Assembly (NCBI GenBank): GCA_002746535.1 | Contig: NVWA01000006.1 | Coordinates: 143,411 to 207,410, forward strand | Direction: 5' to 3' | DNA: 64,000 bases | Origin: Planctomycetota bacterium | Lineage (GTDB): Bacteria; Planctomycetota; GCA-2746535 | In this document: piece by piece, positions 1 to 7,987 of the stretch | How the letters are laid out: each line of letters starts with the position of its first letter | Position numbering within the stretch: the stretch's first letter is position 1 | The notes under the pieces: model-generated | What the model was told of the DNA's origin: nothing | What the model saw: the letters and a program-made list of their open reading frames with translations, nothing else | The model's database searches: none | Program-made: the position numbers and the translations under genes

Positions 1-701
1 CTGAATTTATTTTCTTGTCCACCACCATCAATTAAAGGTGACAAAGAATTTGTGGGACCTTTTATGATTGCTCCAATTCCTCTTGGGCCATGAAATTTAT
101 GGGCAGACAATGTAAAGTAATCAGGTAGATCATTTGATGCTGGTAAAGGAATTTTCCCGAACCACTGAACGCCATCGACGTGAAATAATGTTTTAGGATT
201 TAGTTCTTTGATTATATTTTTTATTTCTTTGATGTCTTGGATTGCGCCGATTTCATTGTGGACGCCTATAATGCTAACTAGTTCAGTCGTATCCCTCATC
301 TTAACGGCAACCGCTTTTGGTGTAATTATTCCTAAATTATTGGGCACAATAAATTCTATCTCATAACCCATGTCTTCTAAATAGCTTTTAGTACTTAATG
401 TGGAAGGGTGTTCAAAGCTGGAGATTAAAATATGGTTTCTTCTTTTATTTGGTTTATGGACACCACATTTTAAAACGGTTTGATTGGCTTCAGTAGCACC
501 ACTTGTAAAAATAATTGATTCAGGTGAAACATTAGCTTTGTCCGAAATGATCTTTCGAGAGTCCTGTAAAATATTAGCAGCACTTACACCTAATCGATGT
601 AAAGAAGATGGATTTCCAAAATTTTCTTGCATGGTGGTTGCCATGCAACTGATAACACTTTGGAAAGGTTTTGTTGTAGCGGCGTTGTCTAAATATATCA
701 T
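1..701 (-). CDS. cysteine desulfurase (NifS/IscS-like), C-terminus beyond window
   Basis: Class V PLP-dependent aminotransferase of the cysteine desulfurase family, which moves sulfur from L-cysteine to a protein cysteine for Fe-S cluster or tRNA thiolation chemistry. The start at 701 gives the classic N-terminus MIYLDNAATT. Also visible are the FGNPSSLH segment, SGATEANQ, HVDGVQ (the Asp that contacts the PLP ring) and SAHKFHGPRGIGA with the Schiff-base lysine. About 233 residues are present; the remaining third, including the catalytic cysteine loop, lies outside the window, so NifS and IscS/SufS types cannot be separated. It starts 65 bp after the ketoacyl synthase on the same strand and may be cotranscribed with it. 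The family call is firm; the subtype is not. Confidence 0.9.
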   Translation of the reverse strand, partial: MIYLDNAATTKPFQSVISCMATTMQENFGNPSSLHRLGVSAANILQDSRKIISDKANVSPESIIFTSGATEANQTVLKCGVHKPNKRRNHILISSFEHPSTLSTKSYLEDMGYEIEFIVPNNLGIITPKAVAVKMRDTTELVSIIGVHNEIGAIQDIKEIKNIIKELNPKTLFHVDGVQWFGKIPLPASNDLPDYFTLSAHKFHGPRGIGAIIKGPTNSLSPLIDGGGQENKF

Positions 702-765
702 ATTATTTTGGCAATTGAAAAAAGGCGCGTTATTTTAGCGAAGTTCTATTTCCAGTAAACTATAT

Positions 766-1893
766 TTAGGAAGATTCACCTAAAACGACACCTATAGGGC
801 TACCTAAGCCATAGGAGACGTTAATGAATTTCTTTGATTTGATCAATAAATCAGTTTCATTAATGATTAAGTTCTTATTTAAATTTGAAAGAGGCGAGCG
901 AGCCTGTAATTGTGGAATAAAATTATTTTTTGCGAATATAAGACATAAAGTGAATTCCAACAAGCCACTGGCTCCTAATAAATGGCCTGTATGCCTTTTC
1001 GTTGATGAAAATAGTAAATTTGGATTTTGTTTAGTTAATCGATCCATTAAAGACGATTCCATTATGTCATTTACTTTTGTGGCGGTACCGTGTAAATTTA
1101 GGTGATGAAAATCATTTATTGATAAATTTGCTGAATTCAATGCTTGATCAATTAATTTCATAATTGAGTCGGGGCCATGTTTGAATTTAGAAAAATGGGT
1201 AGCATCAGTTCCAGAAGCAATGGCATCAATAGTACCGATAGAATCATCTGATAAGTTTTCTTTTGAAATAATTAATGCGGCTGAGCCATCACCAATATGA
1301 AAACCTGAATGATTTTGATCAAAAGGCAGCATCCCTTTTGGATTTAATGTAAGTACTCCCAATTGGTGAAATGCAGAAATGATTTCATTTGTTATTGAGG
1401 CTTCTGCCATGCAAATAATTATTTGTTTGTATTCATTCTTTTTTATTAGATTCACAGCTTTATTTAATACTTGTGCACCAGTGGCACAGGCTGCATTTGG
1501 TATGTGAATATAGGGTATTTGATAATGTTTAGATAAATCAATGTTTAATTGATTTGTATTTGCGATAGCAATATCTGCAATGTCTTGTTCTTGTATATGT
1601 TTTGAAATGGATGAACTATATCCTTTTGTGCATCCTGCCATTATTGCTGTATCATTCAAATTTATTTTTGATTGAGACATTTTAATTGCGTCATCAATAC
1701 TATGTTTTGCTAATTCAAAGACCTTGTCAGCTTTTTTGGGTAGCCAATCTTCTGGTGTTAGGCAAACTGGAAATATTTTATTATCCACTTTGATTGAATC
1801 TATTTGGGGGACGATTTTAAAATTTTGAATTATTTCTTTAGGTGATTTTCCTACCCGACAAATAATGCCTAATCCATTGATAAATATTTTCAT
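766..1893 (-). CDS. beta-ketoacyl-ACP synthase (FabF/KAS-II-like)
   Basis: Thiolase-fold condensing enzyme of 375 residues, expected to elongate acyl-ACP by decarboxylative condensation. The complete Cys-His-His triad is visible: Cys136 in NAACATGA, His268 in LNLHGTATKVND and His304 in KRHTGHLLGASG, with the conserved Lys299. It is somewhat shorter than housekeeping FabF (about 410 residues) and less canonical in the N-terminal half, so it may belong to a dedicated secondary acyl pathway rather than bulk fatty acid synthesis. Its start overlaps the stop of the upstream SDR gene by four bases (ATGA), which implies translational coupling. No acyl carrier protein gene is in view, so the product cannot be named. 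Confidence 0.85.
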   Translation of the reverse strand: MKIFINGLGIICRVGKSPKEIIQNFKIVPQIDSIKVDNKIFPVCLTPEDWLPKKADKVFELAKHSIDDAIKMSQSKINLNDTAIMAGCTKGYSSSISKHIQEQDIADIAIANTNQLNIDLSKHYQIPYIHIPNAACATGAQVLNKAVNLIKKNEYKQIIICMAEASITNEIISAFHQLGVLTLNPKGMLPFDQNHSGFHIGDGSAALIISKENLSDDSIGTIDAIASGTDATHFSKFKHGPDSIMKLIDQALNSANLSINDFHHLNLHGTATKVNDIMESSLMDRLTKQNPNLLFSSTKRHTGHLLGASGLLEFTLCLIFAKNNFIPQLQARSPLSNLNKNLIINETDLLIKSKKFINVSYGLGSPIGVVLGESS

Positions 1894-2585
1894 GATGGTC
1901 GACTTTCAATGTTGAAAATTTGACCACTGATAGTTTTGCTTTGTAATAAAAACAGTACACAATTGAGTACGTCTTCAATTGATGTAAGTTGATTTAGGTA
2001 GCTATTTTTTTTGGCATTTTCTTTTACTGTTTTGGCATATTCTCCTAACATTTTGCTGGGATGTACACCAGGTATGATCATATTGACTTTTATTGGAATG
2101 TTTCCAAGATGGGCTGCAAGTTGTTTTGTGTAGTCTATTAATAAGCCTTTTGCTACAGAGTATGCTATTTGCCCATGGTTGCCTTGGGTTGCAACTCGAC
2201 TTCCAAAATGAATTATTTGTCCATGTGGATTTATATTATTTTCTAATAAATGATTTAATCTGACTAGGGCATTGTAATTGATATTTAATGCCTTTAGCAA
2301 ATCGATTTCAGTTATTTTTAATATATTTAAATCAGGGGAGTAACCGGCACAATGTATTATGGCATCAAATCGTTTCTTTTTTAATTCAGGCAAAAGTAAA
2401 TCTATTTTATCTATGTTTGATAGGTCAATATTTAAATAATGAATCTGTTCTGTTGAGATATGATTTGACGAGTTGATTGTTCCGGTTATGTCCCAATTCT
2501 CTTCTGCTAAGCGATTGGTTAAATGTTGTCCAATGTAACCTCCAGCACCGGTTATCAGACATGTTTTTTTTAATGGATTGGTCAT
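1890..2585 (-). CDS. short-chain dehydrogenase/reductase (FabG-like)
   Basis: Classical SDR of 231 residues. The NAD(P)-binding glycine motif TGAGGYIG is at residues 12-19, with an NxAG-like HCAG near 78-81. The catalytic set is Ser129 (HFGSR) and Tyr142/Lys146 (YSVAK). The IIPG segment after the active site is also typical. It is first in a minus-strand unit with the ketoacyl synthase, which it overlaps by four bases, so the natural inference is a 3-ketoacyl-ACP (or related ketone) reductase acting on that enzyme's product. FabG identity is inferred from context, because SDR sequences alone do not fix substrate. The start at 2585 has a plausible N-terminus directly before the Rossmann strand. 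Confidence 0.8.
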   Translation of the reverse strand: MTNPLKKTCLITGAGGYIGQHLTNRLAEENWDITGTINSSNHISTEQIHYLNIDLSNIDKIDLLLPELKKKRFDAIIHCAGYSPDLNILKITEIDLLKALNINYNALVRLNHLLENNINPHGQIIHFGSRVATQGNHGQIAYSVAKGLLIDYTKQLAAHLGNIPIKVNMIIPGVHPSKMLGEYAKTVKENAKKNSYLNQLTSIEDVLNCVLFLLQSKTISGQIFNIESRPS

Positions 2586-2756
2586 TGATTTTAGTGAACT
2601 GATATAGAATTTGAGTACTTGTGGATGCTAATTGTCCGATTAGAATAGATTGACAAATGTACATATAAGGGCATAATCAACACATCAATATTTTAGTTAA
2701 TTGGCATAAAATTTTATTTGATTTTAATGGTGAAATCTTATCTATACGTAATTAAT

Positions 2757-3545
2757 ATGCAAGCTACAAAGATAGCTGTTTGTTTCCTTTTTCTTTTAGT
2801 GATTACAGGATGCCAGACGGGTTCAAAATCTACAAATCTTCCAGTAAAAATTAATAAAAATAAATTTGAATTTAAATTATATAGAGTAATAAAAGGGGAT
2901 ACTTTTTATTCACTTTCAAAAAGGTTTCATACTTCAATACATGTGATTTTGTTAGATAATAATTTAAGAACTAGCAAACCCTTGGAAATCGGACAAAAGC
3001 TTTTTATCAGAAGTAAAATATCTGTAAACAGTCAAGTAAAAAGGAAATCCTTTTACACATTTAAAAGAAGCCAAAAAGTTATCCATAAGCCACAGCCGAA
3101 AACTTATAAGGCCAAGTCTAGAATAAAAAACTCTACAGTAATAGTTAAAGGAAATCCACCGTACATGCTAATCCCTAGAGGTACGGGTTATACAAAACCA
3201 ATGAGTGGTAAAATTATTAAAAGATATAGTAACTATGATGGTGGCAGGCCATTATTTGGAGTCAATATTCGATCTTATAAAAGTCAGTCAGTCAAATCCA
3301 TACACAATGGAGTCGTTGTATTTAAAGCCGAAAATTTTGCAAACTTTGGCCGTTGTATTTTGGTTGCTCATTCTAAAAAAGAAAATTGTTTTTATTATGG
3401 CTTGAATAAAGTTAGTTTGAATGTTGGTGATGTGATCAACAAAGGTTATAGCTTGGGTAAGATCAGAAAAAATGATATCTTAGGTTTAAAGATTCTTAGA
3501 AATGACTATTTTGTTAATCCTCAAAAAGTAATTCCTCGTTTGTAG
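2757..3545 (+). CDS. LysM plus degenerate LytM/M23 lipoprotein (NlpD/EnvC-like)
   Basis: Predicted outer or inner membrane lipoprotein. From the ATG at 2757 there is a signal peptide ending in the lipobox ITGC. An upstream in-frame start at 2718 would add 13 residues before the signal and is less likely. A LysM domain follows (YRVIKGDTFYSLSKRF ... LEIGQKLFI), then a basic linker and a C-terminal LytM/M23-type beta domain containing GVVVFKAENFANFGRCILVAHS. The zinc ligands of active M23 peptidases (HxxxD and HxH) are not present: the first motif position reads GVNIRS and the second YYGLN. This matches family knowledge of NlpD and EnvC, which activate cell-wall amidases rather than cut peptidoglycan. 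It is 14 bp upstream of dgt. Confidence 0.8.
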   Translation: MQATKIAVCFLFLLVITGCQTGSKSTNLPVKINKNKFEFKLYRVIKGDTFYSLSKRFHTSIHVILLDNNLRTSKPLEIGQKLFIRSKISVNSQVKRKSFYTFKRSQKVIHKPQPKTYKAKSRIKNSTVIVKGNPPYMLIPRGTGYTKPMSGKIIKRYSNYDGGRPLFGVNIRSYKSQSVKSIHNGVVVFKAENFANFGRCILVAHSKKENCFYYGLNKVSLNVGDVINKGYSLGKIRKNDILGLKILRNDYFVNPQKVIPRL

Positions 3546-3558
3546 GTATGGATAGATA

Positions 3559-4710
3559 ATGACATTATTAAAAAGAGAAGATTTAGAAAAATATGAGAGC
3601 CAAATAATCAAGCCTTATGGTATGAAAAGTAGTTTGTCTTTGGGTCGTGCGTATGAAGAAGACCAAGATTCATTTAGAACTTGTTTCCAAAGAGATCGAG
3701 ACCGCGTTATTCATAGTGTAGCATTTAGAAGACTTGAGTATAAGACACAAGTTTTTTTAAATGAGATTGGTGATCATTATAGAAATCGGCTGACACATTC
3801 CTTAGAAGTTGCTGGTTTGTCTCGAGCTACAGCGAGATCGTTGGGCTTGAATGAAGATTTAGTAGAGGTCGTTGCCCTTTCCCACGATCTGGGGCACACG
3901 CCATTTGGTCATGCTGGCGAAAGGATCTTGCATAAATTAATGAAAGATCATGGTGGTTTTGAGCATAATATGCAATCTGAAAGAATAATTTGTTTTTTGG
4001 AGCACCGACATCCTAAATACAACGGACTTAATTTAACCTATGAAACTAGGGAATGTATGATTAAACATAGTCCTTATGCGAAGGTGAAAAAAGAATACCA
4101 TCCTGAATTGGCACCATTGCTAGAATCTTATGTTGTCGATATTTGTGATGAAATAGCATACGATAATCATGATTTGGATGATGGATTGCGTTCTGGGTTA
4201 TTAGAAATTGAAAAGTTAAAGCGGTTATCTTTATGGGAGATTGCTAGTAGAAAAGTGTCTGATGCCTATGGTAAGATCGATCAAAAGGTTTTTCAGCGAA
4301 GAACAATAAGTGCTATTATTGATTTAATGATGGGGGACTTATTGCATTTTTCAAGTTCAAAGATTGAAGAATTAAGTCTAAATAGTATAGAAGATGTTAG
4401 AAATTGTGATTCATCTCCGATAGGTTTTAGCACCGAAATGGCGGAAATGAAACAAGAACTTGAAAAGTATTTATTTAAAGAATTATACAGAAATTATCGA
4501 GTTAATCGCATGATGTTTAAAGCTGAACTTTGTATTGAAAAATTATTTAATTATTTTGTTAGCCATGAAGATTCAATGCCACTTGAGTTTCAGAAAATTT
4601 GCAAAGAAGAAGGAACTGAAAGAGGGGTTAGCGATTATGTTTCTGGTATGACAGACCGCTATGCCCAACAAACATTCGATGAACTTTTTTCAGCGTCAGG
4701 AAAATTGTAA
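3559..4710 (+). CDS. dgt: deoxyguanosinetriphosphate triphosphohydrolase-like protein
   Basis: HD-domain dNTP triphosphohydrolase, which cleaves dGTP (or other dNTPs) to the nucleoside and triphosphate. At 383 residues it fits the shorter dGTPase-like subfamily. The metal-binding set is clear: His80 in RNRLTHSLEV, His109-Asp110 in SHDLGHTPFGHAG, and the distal Asp in DICDEIAYDNHDLDDG. The N-terminal GRAYEEDQDSFRTCFQRDRDR and AFRRLEYKTQVF stretches are diagnostic of the family. It lies between the LysM lipoprotein and the Ser/Thr kinase, and the kinase start follows its stop by one base, so the genes are probably cotranscribed. Confidence 0.93.
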   Translation: MTLLKREDLEKYESQIIKPYGMKSSLSLGRAYEEDQDSFRTCFQRDRDRVIHSVAFRRLEYKTQVFLNEIGDHYRNRLTHSLEVAGLSRATARSLGLNEDLVEVVALSHDLGHTPFGHAGERILHKLMKDHGGFEHNMQSERIICFLEHRHPKYNGLNLTYETRECMIKHSPYAKVKKEYHPELAPLLESYVVDICDEIAYDNHDLDDGLRSGLLEIEKLKRLSLWEIASRKVSDAYGKIDQKVFQRRTISAIIDLMMGDLLHFSSSKIEELSLNSIEDVRNCDSSPIGFSTEMAEMKQELEKYLFKELYRNYRVNRMMFKAELCIEKLFNYFVSHEDSMPLEFQKICKEEGTERGVSDYVSGMTDRYAQQTFDELFSASGKL

Positions 4711-4711
4711 A

Positions 4712-6859
4712 GTGAATTCATCAGATATTACAAATAAAAAAATTGGTGGATGTACTTTAATCCAAAAATTGGGTCAAGGTGGCATGGGCTCCGTATATAA
4801 AGCTAACCAGCTTAGTATGGATAGAATTGTAGCTCTAAAAATATTATCTCCTGAATTCACAAAGGATAAAGAGAAGCGCGAGCGTTTCCTGATTGAAGCT
4901 AAGACTAGTGCCAAGCTACACCATCCGAATATTATCGGTGTTCATGGAGCAGGATTTGATAATGGTATTTGTTATTACTTGATGGAATACCTAGAAGGTG
5001 GTAGTGTTGAAGATTTAGTTAAAAAAAATGGAAAATTGAGTGAAGAAAAAACACTCGAAATTGCCTATCAAGTTACACTTGCTTTACAACATGCACATCA
5101 AAATAAATTAGTGCATCGCGATATAAAACCTGACAACTTTATGATTACTGAAAGCGGATCCATTAAATTATGTGATCTTGGGTTGGCGAAACTTATAGAC
5201 AGTGATGCTAATTTGACTCAGGAAGGTGTATTTCTAGGAACACCTTATTTTACATCCCCGGAACAAGCAAAAGGTAAAACAAATATTGATATTCGTGCTG
5301 ATTTATACAGTCTTGGGGCATCTTTATTTTATTTATCTACTGGAGAACATTTATTTGAGAATGATAGTTCTATAGGTGTTATTTCAATGCACCTAAATGA
5401 TGAACCGCAAATGCCAAGTGCACTAAATCCTAAGTTAAGCAGAGGTTTTGATCAATTAGTATTAGACTTAGTTGAGAAGAACCCTTTTGATAGATTTCAA
5501 ACACCAGATGAATTATTAGATGAAATTTCAAAGATTTTAAAAAGGTATCATAAAAATAATAGTTTATTCAGAACAACTGCCAGAACTCGAGCAGTTTCAA
5601 AAAGAGATATTAAGGCTTATCCTAGTAAGCCTAATTATTTAGTTCCTATAATTGTGGGTGTGGTAACTTTATTGGTAGTGATTGGGATAATTTCCATTTT
5701 TAAAAGCGGTAGTGGTTCTAATGTTGTAGATGATCCTACTGAAAATACTGGGCCTAGTTTTTCAGAATTAGAGTTTCAAAAAGATAGGAAAAAATTTATC
5801 ACTTACTTGAATGATGCAGCTGTAACCTTAAAAGCTAAAAAAGATCGGTTTAGTCAAATTAGTTCCATTTATATTAAAACTTTACCTGGCAAAATAGATG
5901 ATCTTAAAAATGAAATGTCGTTTATTCTAGATGGTATCGGATATAAATTAGCGCTAGACTTTACGAACAATTCATTTCAAAAGTCTAAAAAAGCTATATT
6001 AGAAAAAAAATATAATGATGCTTATCAATTTATGATTGAGGCTGGTTGGAGAAATAAAAATATAGGTTTGGATATGTTGCGGCGAAAGAATGAAAATAAA
6101 GTTTTTAAAAGCATTAATAGCAAAAGAAAAGAAATCAATTCAATACTATTTAAAAAAATGCTTCCTATTAAGTCCAAAGTGGGTTTAGCTTCTGTAAAAC
6201 GACTAAGAAGCAATATTATGATTAATAAAAAAGATACCTTGTTTCTTACCCAGTTGTCTCAAGCAATAAATTTTTATTTAACAGGACAGCCACCTAAAGT
6301 AGCAATAAAAAAATCCACAAAAACAGTTAAGAAAACTAAATCAAATTTGAGTGAAGATGTGAAGCGATTAGTCAGTAATTTGGAATTGAATTTAAAAAAT
6401 AAAAATTTCGTAAACTTTTTAAAAGAAAGAAATAAAAATATATCTGCAATTAGAAATAATAAAGATTTTTTAATGTCAAATTTTCCTGAAATGGACCTTG
6501 CTTATAAATCTATTTTTGACATATACAGTAAATTTAGAAGAAATATTAATATATTTTTTATGGGAGATTCTATACTTTTGAATGGTCAAAGCCAAGTTGT
6601 TATTGGTGTTTCTGAGTTTAGCATAACATTGCTCGATAGTAATAATGTTAAAACAGAAAAATTGTTTGATCAATTGCCAGTCGAAATTCTAATGAATTAT
6701 ACTGCTAAACTTAAAGACCTTGATCAGCAACTTATATTGCATGGAGGTGTATATTCTTTAATGGCTGGTGATAAAAATGGCAGCGATAAAATTCTTAAAA
6801 AATTAAATAAAAAAGACATGAATCGATATAAAAATGTCATTAGTAAATTTTACAAATAA
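4712..6859 (+). CDS. transmembrane serine/threonine protein kinase (PknB-type)
   Basis: Bacterial Hanks-type kinase. I prefer the GTG at 4712: it is one base after the dgt stop and has AGGA about ten bases upstream. ATGs at 4661 and 4679 lie inside dgt. From the GTG, the kinase domain spans about residues 12-275, with the glycine loop GQGGMGSVYKA, catalytic Lys43 (VALK), HRDIKPDN with Asp137, DLG with Asp155, and the activation segment GTPYFTSPEQ. All key residues are present, so it should be active. One membrane helix follows at about 306-328 (LVPIIVGVVTLLVVIGIISI). The remaining 380 or so residues are lysine-rich and probably extracytoplasmic; I recognise no domain there. A phosphatase gene follows after nine bases. 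Confidence 0.92.
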   Translation: MNSSDITNKKIGGCTLIQKLGQGGMGSVYKANQLSMDRIVALKILSPEFTKDKEKRERFLIEAKTSAKLHHPNIIGVHGAGFDNGICYYLMEYLEGGSVEDLVKKNGKLSEEKTLEIAYQVTLALQHAHQNKLVHRDIKPDNFMITESGSIKLCDLGLAKLIDSDANLTQEGVFLGTPYFTSPEQAKGKTNIDIRADLYSLGASLFYLSTGEHLFENDSSIGVISMHLNDEPQMPSALNPKLSRGFDQLVLDLVEKNPFDRFQTPDELLDEISKILKRYHKNNSLFRTTARTRAVSKRDIKAYPSKPNYLVPIIVGVVTLLVVIGIISIFKSGSGSNVVDDPTENTGPSFSELEFQKDRKKFITYLNDAAVTLKAKKDRFSQISSIYIKTLPGKIDDLKNEMSFILDGIGYKLALDFTNNSFQKSKKAILEKKYNDAYQFMIEAGWRNKNIGLDMLRRKNENKVFKSINSKRKEINSILFKKMLPIKSKVGLASVKRLRSNIMINKKDTLFLTQLSQAINFYLTGQPPKVAIKKSTKTVKKTKSNLSEDVKRLVSNLELNLKNKNFVNFLKERNKNISAIRNNKDFLMSNFPEMDLAYKSIFDIYSKFRRNINIFFMGDSILLNGQSQVVIGVSEFSITLLDSNNVKTEKLFDQLPVEILMNYTAKLKDLDQQLILHGGVYSLMAGDKNGSDKILKKLNKKDMNRYKNVISKFYK

Positions 6860-6868
6860 AAAATTCCA

Positions 6869-7330
6869 TTGATCAATATATTGTTTGTTTGCTTAGGTAA
6901 TATTTGCCGATCACCGGTTGCTGAGGGCGTTTTTTCTTATTTAGTAAAAAAAGGAGGACTCTCCAATAAATTTAATATTGATAGTTGTGGCACAGCGGCC
7001 TATCATACTGGTGAACAGCCAGATTCACGCATGTGCCAAACAGCAGCAAAATATGGAGTTCATTTAAGTCATCGCGCCAGGCAAATTACCGAAGAAGATT
7101 TAGAGTTTTTTGATCATATTCTTGTTATGGACAATAGTAATTATGCAGATATTATGAAATTATGCACTTCAGATTTACAAAGTGAAAAGGTTCATTTGTA
7201 CAGAGAATATGACAACAATTCTGATCAAATGGAAGTTCCAGATCCATATTATGGTGGTGTGAAAGGGTTTGAAGATGTTTTCGTAATTGTCAAAACATGC
7301 GGCGAGAATCTTTTGCTTTCTTTGAAGTAA
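6869..7330 (+). CDS. low-molecular-weight protein-tyrosine-phosphatase
   Basis: Protein of 153 residues with the LMW-PTP P-loop CLGNICRS: nucleophile Cys8 and Arg14 in the CX5R signature. The downstream general-acid loop VPDPYYGG supplies the conserved Asp. SCGTAAYHTGEQPDSR and LVMDNSNY are further family segments. The start is a TTG at 6869, because the only other codons after the in-frame kinase stop (6857-6859) are AAA, ATT and CCA. It lies immediately behind a Ser/Thr kinase, so the pair may act on shared targets, although LMW-PTPs usually pair with tyrosine kinases or act as arsenate reductases. The key residues favour phosphatase activity. Confidence 0.92.
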   Translation: MINILFVCLGNICRSPVAEGVFSYLVKKGGLSNKFNIDSCGTAAYHTGEQPDSRMCQTAAKYGVHLSHRARQITEEDLEFFDHILVMDNSNYADIMKLCTSDLQSEKVHLYREYDNNSDQMEVPDPYYGGVKGFEDVFVIVKTCGENLLLSLK

Positions 7331-7467
7331 GTATTTTAGACTTTTATCAAAACATTATCATGTATAGCAAGTACTGTTTTTAATTATTTTCCTAATTTTT
7401 TTGGATTATATAGAAAATATGATCTATAATTCAGTAAAAGATCAAGAGGATAATCCCTAGAAGAAAT

Positions 7468-7944
7468 ATGGCTGAAGACGAAAAAAAAGAATCAGAAGCG
7501 ACTGAAGAAGACAAAGATAGTGAAGTCGAAAAGGAAGTCTCAAAATCAGAAGATAGCTCTGCTGTCAGAAATATATTAATAATTGATGATAGTAAGGCTT
7601 TAAGGAGAGTGCTTGCCAAATATATTTCTACTAAATTTCATTGTGAAATATTAGAAGCTGATAATGGTAAAATTGGAATTGAAATAGTAGAAAAAAAAGA
7701 TGGTGATATTGATTTGATTTTATGTGATTTGATGATGCCTGTTATGGATGGATTAACTTGTATTAAAGAGCTTAAAACGCATGAAAAATTTAAATCTATT
7801 CCAATTATATGTCTGACAGCCAAGAGTGATAAAAATACGGTGACGTCTTGTGTTAAACTTGGGGCCACCGATTTTATTGTAAAACCTTATGATTTAGCAT
7901 CTGTATCTACAAAAATCAGTAAATTCATAAACCTCAAATTATAA
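7468..7944 (+). CDS. CheY-like response regulator with acidic N-terminal extension
   Basis: Single receiver domain at about residues 34-158, with acidic pair Asp40/Asp41 (IIDDSKA), phosphoacceptor Asp87 (LCDLMMPVMDG), the conserved Thr in CLTAKS and Lys139 (VKPYD). No output domain follows. The first 33 residues are almost entirely Glu, Asp, Lys and Ser, an unusual leader for a CheY-type protein that looks disordered. The ATG at 7468 has a purine-rich AGAAG upstream. It follows the kinase and phosphatase genes with a 137-bp gap, so it may have its own promoter. Its partner kinase is not apparent. It could be a chemotaxis or flagellar regulator, given the flagellar operon 7 kb downstream, but nothing in the sequence proves this. 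Confidence 0.88.
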   Translation: MAEDEKKESEATEEDKDSEVEKEVSKSEDSSAVRNILIIDDSKALRRVLAKYISTKFHCEILEADNGKIGIEIVEKKDGDIDLILCDLMMPVMDGLTCIKELKTHEKFKSIPIICLTAKSDKNTVTSCVKLGATDFIVKPYDLASVSTKISKFINLKL

Positions 7945-7987
7945 TATCTCATTATATTCTAAAACTGTTCTAGATTCGATTTACAAA

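Noticed and set aside
4661..4711. ATG starts of the Ser/Thr kinase inside dgt
   Set aside because: The GTG at 4712 has AGGA at the proper distance and lies just after the dgt stop; the earlier ATGs lack a site.
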